From positions 1-22,647 of the forward strand of contig JAWQRM010000439.1 in NCBI GenBank assembly GCA_033557675.1: DNA of 22,647 nucleotides, given 5' to 3'. A program made the position numbers and the translations under genes. The number at the start of each line of letters is the position of its first letter. Position 1 is the first letter of the stretch. The DNA comes from Coptodactyla brooksi (lineage: Eukaryota > Arthropoda > Insecta > Coleoptera > Scarabaeidae). The notes under the pieces were generated by a model that saw only the letters and a program-made list of their open reading frames with translations, was not told the DNA's origin and did no database searches. Positions 18,812 to 22,647 of the stretch are shown here, in pieces.

Positions 18812-19184
18812 TTACATCAGCTACTGAATAAAAGTCATATTTTATTACATATAACAAAACCGAAATTACTCTTACAACTTGATAGATATGGAAACTGTAT
18901 TGATTAATATCATAATCGAAAGATGAAATTTTTATGAAACTACAACATTATTTTTTGGGGTTTAAGAATTTTCAAATATGTACATTAATTCATCGAATGA
19001 ACCCGAACACAGTCACTTCTCATTTAGAGGTAATGATATTTGATAATTTATTTATTTAGAAGTTATGCAATGTTTGAAACTCCCTCTGTTCGGATTTTAT
19101 ACTTGAAATCTATGAAACTTACAACTCAAGTAATAATGCAAGTAATTGAAATTAAGTTTAAATGATGGAGAATGTCCTAGGAAT
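18812..19184. other. AT-rich non-coding stretch
   Basis: The first part may be the 3' untranslated end of the mariner copy. Nothing else is recognised. Confidence 0.45.
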
Positions 19185-19337
19185 AGGATATATAGAGTAT
19201 GCAAATAAATAAGGATGTTAAACAGAGAGACATGGAAACGTAGGTAATATTAACAAAAATATGATGCAAGTGATAATTTATGTAGACAATGTTGTAATAG
19301 TTGTAAGAAAATTCAGGCTATTAATGTAAAGGTACAT
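19185..19337 (+). pseudogene. Non-LTR reverse transcriptase fragment, copy 1
   Basis: A shorter relative of the fragment at 19778-19975. After GAGAGACATG it lacks about 46 bases present in the other copy and continues GAAACGTAGGTAATATTAAC. It reads NMMQVIIYVDNVVIVVRK, the catalytic YxDD block of a reverse transcriptase with the second aspartate changed to asparagine and the alanine to valine. It is followed by the same GGCTATTAATnTAAAGGT sequence as copy 2. It cannot be active. The insect LINE clade is not determined. Confidence 0.6.
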
Positions 19338-19777
19338 AATTTGCTTGCAAATACTCTAATTAACTTCAGTAACTGATTGATATTGGGAGAGATGTGTTCC
19401 CCTAATAGAATTATCAGTTAAAATATTCAATAATGTCTATCATAACCTTACCTCAAAACCTTAATTAATTATAAAGCTTAAACGTCAACAGATTGAATAC
19501 TTATGTCATGACAATAGTACTCTTATCATTAAAGCTACCATAAATAGTGTTTGACAATTTGTTTTCTTTCTACAAGGAAATTCAGAATGAGGTAACAGGA
19601 CATCTCTCGTTTTTAAATATAATTTTTAAATCATTCGTGTTTTAAATATGTATCTGCTATTTATTAACTTCAAATAAGCATTTTGCAAAAACTAAAAATA
19701 ATCGAATATTTACGCAATACAAGCAAAAATTAAAAACATTGTAAAGAGAGTAAAATACAGTATTTTGCATAAGACAA
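19338..19777. other. Repeat-derived spacer between RT copies
   Basis: Two segments recur elsewhere. GTAACTGATTGATATTGGGAGA... (19368-19425) resembles 20394-20445. GACAATAGTACTCTTATCATTAAAGCTA... (19509-19557) resembles 22283-22333. These are pieces of the same scrambled retroelement debris as the RT fragments. No open frame is recognised. Confidence 0.5.
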
Positions 19778-19975
19778 GCCTTGATAGAGAGTGTACACAA
19801 ATAAACAGGGATCTTAAACTGAGAGACATGTTATCGATTAATATATTACAGGATCTAACAACAAAACAATTGGAAACGTAGGCACTATCAACAACAATAT
19901 GATGCAAGTGATAACTTATGCAGACAATGTTGTAATAATCGTAAGAAAAACAGGCTATTAATATAAAGGTGATTT
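19778..19975 (+). pseudogene. Non-LTR reverse transcriptase fragment, copy 2
   Basis: In one frame INRDLKLRDMLSINILQDL resembles the RGLxQGDxLSPxLFN block of reverse transcriptases. After a one-base shift GTINNNMMQVITYADNVVII follows, resembling the GTIxNKxxQxLxYADDIxII block. The catalytic YADD is YADN. The spacing between blocks fits non-LTR (LINE) enzymes. Frame breaks and the lost aspartate show it is dead. It is a longer version of copy 1 at 19185-19337 and may share an ancestor that already carried the D-to-N change. An open frame on the opposite strand (19710-20132) overlaps this fragment and is not a gene. Confidence 0.65.
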
Positions 19976-20100
19976 CATTGTTTATCCGCAATTTGCCAGG
20001 TTTATAATATTTTTCTGTTCTTTTTGTGGTAAATAATACTTTTACTGGCTGTTTTAATTTGTTTTCTTCAGCTAAACGGTTTTGGCTTAATTGTAGGCTA
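19976..20100 (-). mobile_element. Penelope-like terminal fragment, decayed motif
   Basis: On the minus strand 20054-20100 reads TAGCCTACAATTAAGCC, AAAACCGTTTAGCTGAAG, clearly related to the motif at 20314-20350 (GGCC, loop, GGCC, GAAACCGTTTAGCTGAAC), but the CTGAGGAT box is lost. It continues into AGTAAAAGTATTATTTACCAC and ends near CATTGTTTATCCG (19978-19990 on the plus strand), the same far end as the fragment at 11757-11888. Confidence 0.55.
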
Positions 20101-20310
20101 GTTGTATTCAACCCTTCGGTATTCAACCCCAAATTATTACGCTAAAACCAAAATTCAAATCCAAGTAATTCCCATAGTAACATCTAGAAGACAATTAAAA
20201 GATTTAACGTGCAATAGAAAAACTTGCATTATACATTACACCAGCCGATCCTACAACATAATCCAGATGATAAATACAGACCAGCAGAGATTTTGGTAGC
20301 ACTCAAAATA
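20101..20310 (+). repeat. Segment shared with 22165-22266
   Basis: From about 20195, AAAAGATTTAACGTGCAATAG and CCGATCCTACAACATAATCC, then ATACAGACCAGCAGAG, is repeated with few changes at 22170-22265. Here the shared block leads straight into the stem-loop motif at 20314. In the other copy it is joined to unrelated sequence. A 65-codon frame (20102-20299) covers it but is not recognised. Confidence 0.6.
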
Positions 20311-20313
20311 GCC

Positions 20314-20370
20314 CTGAGGATGGCCCATAATTAGGCCGAAACCGTTTAGCTGAACAAAAGATGATTAAGT
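20314..20370 (+). mobile_element. Penelope-like terminal fragment with best stem-loop motif
   Basis: The core reads CTGAGGAT, stem GGCC, loop CATAATTA, stem GGCC, GAAACCGTTTAGCTGAAC (20314-20355). All core boxes are intact. The four-base stem is perfect. The base U between CTGAGGA and the stem is extra compared with a canonical hammerhead, so cleavage is not assured. It forms an inverted pair with the decayed copy at 20054-20100. Confidence 0.55.
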
Positions 20371-20399
20371 CTTTACAAATATTCTATTTTCAGTAAATG

Positions 20400-20736
20400 A
20401 TTGATAGGGGGAGAAAAGGGCTCCCATAATAATATAATCAGCTATATTATATAATCTTAAACATTGCCACAAAGTCTCTAAATCAATTTTTTCTCATTAT
20501 CAGTTACGTACGAAATTTGGATACTCTATATTTAGAGATTGAATACATTTACTTGAAAGTGCACAAATCCAGTTGACAATGTCAACGTATCCTACATTTT
20601 TAATCACAAATTAGTAAATAACTAATATTGAAAAATAACATTTAAAATGTATATTTTGATTACAGTTATACTTATTTATTTATAGATTATATCTTTAAGA
20701 TTGGCTAAATAAAACTATATAATAACTAAATTATGC
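20400..20736. other. AT-rich, partly repeat-derived stretch
   Basis: 20394-20445 resembles 19368-19425. The rest, to the start of the tandem units at about 20737, has no recognisable content. Confidence 0.45.
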
Positions 20737-21564
20737 TTGAATTTTTTACTGGTAATTTTCTTATGAAGCAATTTTTGATGTCCAAAAATGTCAACATCTT
20801 TATTGGCACATCTTTATTTCAATTTCAAATATTTTTTATATTATTTATTTAACGAATACAGTCAGTTAGTTGAATTAAACCGCATAAAAATTAATAATTA
20901 AAAATTAGTATCGGATTTGAATTATTTTACGATTTTGACATTTTACAATGATTTAATTTACAATTTTTGGAGATCATTTTGCAGTATGATTTGATTCAAT
21001 CAATGCTCTAAGAAATATCAGTATGGTTTTAATTAACATACTTGACATGTTGGTGAAATATTTATTTTATTTTATTTTTATTTTAAAATTAGAAGTTAAT
21101 TAAAATTAGCTTCATTAACAGTTCATTTTTTGTTCTTTTCACTTACTTCTTTTCCAAAAATTTTTACTGGTAATTTTCTTATGAAACAATTTTTGATGTC
21201 TCGAAATGTCAACATACTTTATTGGCATACCTTTCTTTCAATTTCAACAATTTTTTCTGTTATTTATTTAACGAATATAGTCAATTAGTTTAATTAAACC
21301 GCATAAAAATAAATCACATACCAAAGTGTTAACCTTAAGATTTAGTTTTATTTACTTGTGATTTTCTCATTAAATAATTTTTCATTTCGATTAATGTTAA
21401 TTGTTAATGTTAATATGTATTTAATAATTAATACACTTAACATGTTGGTGAAATATGGCTGAGAAAATTCAGCAAATTCTATTTTTTCAAATCTCCGGAA
21501 ACCTGGCAAAGATTTCTGGGGAAAATTTTTGGTTACTTTAAGGAATATATTGTGTAGAGGTATT

Positions 21565-21604
21565 AAAATTGCTTTATAAGCTATAAAGCTTATAAAGCAA
21601 TTTT
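21565..21604. repeat. 18-bp perfect palindrome with 4-base loop
   Basis: Arms AAAATTGCTTTATAAGCT (21565-21582) and its exact complement (21587-21604) around ATAA. Sister units have a related but unpaired sequence at this place, so the palindrome arose within this unit. Confidence 0.75.
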
Positions 21605-21689
21605 GGTTCTTTTTTCGTTTACTTCTGTTCCAAAATTTTTTGCTGGTAATTTTCTCATGAAAAAATCCTTGATGTCTAGAAATGTCAAC

Positions 21690-21844
21690 ATACTTTATTG
21701 GTGTCATATTTGTTTAGATTCTGCCATATAAGAAGCTTCTGAGGATGGCCTTAAAAAGCCGAAAACGGTAAAGCTGAATAAAACATAAAACATTAAACCA
21801 GAAGAGTATAATTTTCCTACTAAAATCTACAATACTTTATTGGT
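21690..21844 (+). mobile_element. 129-bp insertion with 13-bp target duplication
   Basis: ATACTTTATTGGT occurs at 21690-21702 and again at 21832-21844. The 129 bases between (21703-21831) are absent from the other units of the array, which read straight through this site. The insert carries the stem-loop motif at 21739-21767: CTGAGGAT, stem GGC, loop, stem GCC, GAAAACGG. AGCTT before and AAGCT after can form an outer stem. Downstream is AGAAGAGTATAATTTTCCTAC. This is a short, self-contained copy of the family, equal in extent to a solo or 5'-truncated Penelope-like terminal repeat. No coding content. Confidence 0.75.
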
Positions 21845-22167
21845 ATACCTTTATTTCAATTTCAACAATTTTCTATATTATTTATTCAATGAATACAGTC
21901 AATTAGTTTAATTAAACCGCATAAAAATACATCACATACCCAAGTAATACTACTCATAGTAAATACTCCTAATAATACCAGTATGAAATATCAGTATGGT
22001 TTAATTAACATAATTGACATGTTGGTGAAATATGGCTGAGAAAATTCAGCAAATTCTACTTTCATATCTCTGGGAAAATATTGTGTAGACGTATTAAAAT
22101 TAGCTTCTTTAACAGCTCATTTTTTGTTCTTTTCACTTACTTCTTTTCCGAATTTTTTACTGGTAAT

Positions 22168-22340
22168 TTATTAATCAAAAGATTTAACGCTCAAAAACTT
22201 ACATCTTACATCACACCAGCGGATCCTACAACATAATCCAGATGACAAACACAGACCAGCAGAGTACTCCTGTCATTAACATAGACAATAGTACTCCTGT
22301 CATTAAAGCTATCATAAATAGTGTCTGACAATGTCCAAGC
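22168..22340 (+). repeat. Retroelement debris joined to the tandem array
   Basis: 22170-22265 repeats 20195-20295. It is followed by TACTCCTGTCATTAA twice in 41 bases (about 22265 and 22292) and then CATAAATAGTGTCTGACAATG, related to 19537-19557. The piece is joined directly to the truncated fourth unit of the tandem array, so a rearrangement or insertion occurred here. Confidence 0.55.
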
Positions 22341-22647
22341 TTCTTAGAATTTATTAAGGATTATTATTAAGAATAAAATAAGCATCAAAATTCAAGAAAA
22401 GACTTCAATTGAAGCAATAATCCTTCCAAAAAATCCTTCCAAACGTTTCTGTCTCGACTCTTCAGGAGAAACTTGGTCACCAAAAATTTCTACACATTAA
22501 CAGCCCACAAATCCAGATTATTTAATCTCCGTTTCGCAATTTCTTCGTCGGGAGTTAACCCAATTCAAAATTCTTAGTACAATCTCTTTTAAAAACATTG
22601 TTACTCGTTTGGTAATATAAATAAACTGTGTTAAAATTAATAAAAAG
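22341..22647. other. AT-rich end of window with a weak motif copy
   Basis: On the minus strand 22444-22465 reads CCTGAAGA, GTC GA GAC, AGAAACG, the motif layout with a very short stem and loop. It continues GTTTGGAAGGATTTTTTGG. AAGGATTATT (22356-22365) and AATAATCCTT (22416-22425) form a wider inverted repeat. Nothing else is recognised. Confidence 0.4.

Larger units (their letters stand above)
20737..22167 (+). repeat. Tandem array, unit about 425 bp, three and a half copies
   Basis: Units start at TTTTACTGGTAATTTTC near 20740, 21165, 21640 and 22157. Within the unit follow AATGTCAACA, CTTTATTGG, ACGAATACAGTCAATTAG, TTTAATTAAACCGCATAAAA, CATGTTGGTGAAATAT, AAATTAGCTTC-TTAACAG and TTTGTTCTTTTCACTTAC. 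The third unit carries a 129-base insertion (21703-21831). The end of the second unit has a perfect palindrome (21565-21604) where the others read AAAATTAGCTTCATTAACAG. The fourth copy is cut off after its first 15 bases or so. Open frames such as 21348-21707 on the minus strand are the repeat read through and have no recognisable domain. Confidence 0.8.

Noticed and set aside
19710..20132. 140-codon open frame on the minus strand
   Set aside because: It lies opposite a plus-strand reverse transcriptase remnant and runs into a Penelope-like terminal fragment. The hydrophobic end is AT-driven.
21348..21707. 119-codon open frame on the minus strand
   Set aside because: It is the 425-bp tandem unit read through. 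It includes the palindrome and the edge of the insertion, and repeats of its N- and C-terminal words (ITSK) reflect the tandem copies.

Overview
The window looks like a stretch of arthropod, most likely insect, nuclear genome. It is strongly AT-rich, has no convincing intact gene, no rRNA or tRNA, no bacterial-style gene packing and no CRISPR array. The remains of animal transposons are recognisable: a piggyBac-like element with TTAA target sites, a mariner transposase end, Tigger/pogo-like transposase fragments, non-LTR reverse transcriptase fragments and Penelope-like terminal pieces. The order of insect is an inference I cannot settle from this sequence. The few open reading frames longer than 90 codons fall inside transposon debris or tandem repeats, with one unproven exception at 13735-14016.

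Layout. 1-930: AT-rich filler. 935-1300: two or three diverged satellite monomers. 1990-2680: a GC-richer island with GATA-type sites (candidate enhancer). 3028: a CTCF-like core. 3190-6205: a satellite block of about 170-bp monomers of two alternating types (about 340-bp higher-order unit), interrupted at about 3427-3621 by a fragment carrying a small stem-loop motif. 6450-6565: a second, better copy of that motif. 6932-7381: a broken Tigger-like transposase. 7380-8200: a second GC-richer island. 8545-11757: a degenerate tandem array of a unit of about 620 bp. 11757-12420: a cluster of stem-loop motif copies and perfect hairpins. 13084-13148: two abutting hairpins. 13714-14930: GC-richer region with an unknown 93-codon ORF, CRE, CTCF-like and DR1 sites. 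15780-17254: a 1467-bp internally deleted piggyBac-like element. 17290-18160: a fourth GC-richer island with a CTCF-like core. 18296-18333: another motif copy. 18585-18811: mariner C-terminal remnant. 19185-19975: two copies of a reverse transcriptase fragment. 20054-20343: an inverted pair of motif copies. 20737-22167: tandem units of about 425 bp, one of them interrupted by a clean 129-bp insertion flanked by a 13-bp direct repeat.

The main theme is a dispersed family of short elements. Its mark is CTGARGAT, a short stem, a loop, the complementary stem, then GAAAC. This resembles a hammerhead ribozyme core and the terminal repeats of Penelope-like elements. About ten copies, good to decayed, lie on both strands. 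The four best share the frame while the stem sequence differs and stays paired, and several share a downstream tail resembling AGAAGAGTATTATTTCC. One copy is bounded by a target-site duplication, so the family has behaved as a mobile unit. The GC-richer islands between repeats are the likeliest host-functional parts, probably regulatory DNA of a gene outside the window.
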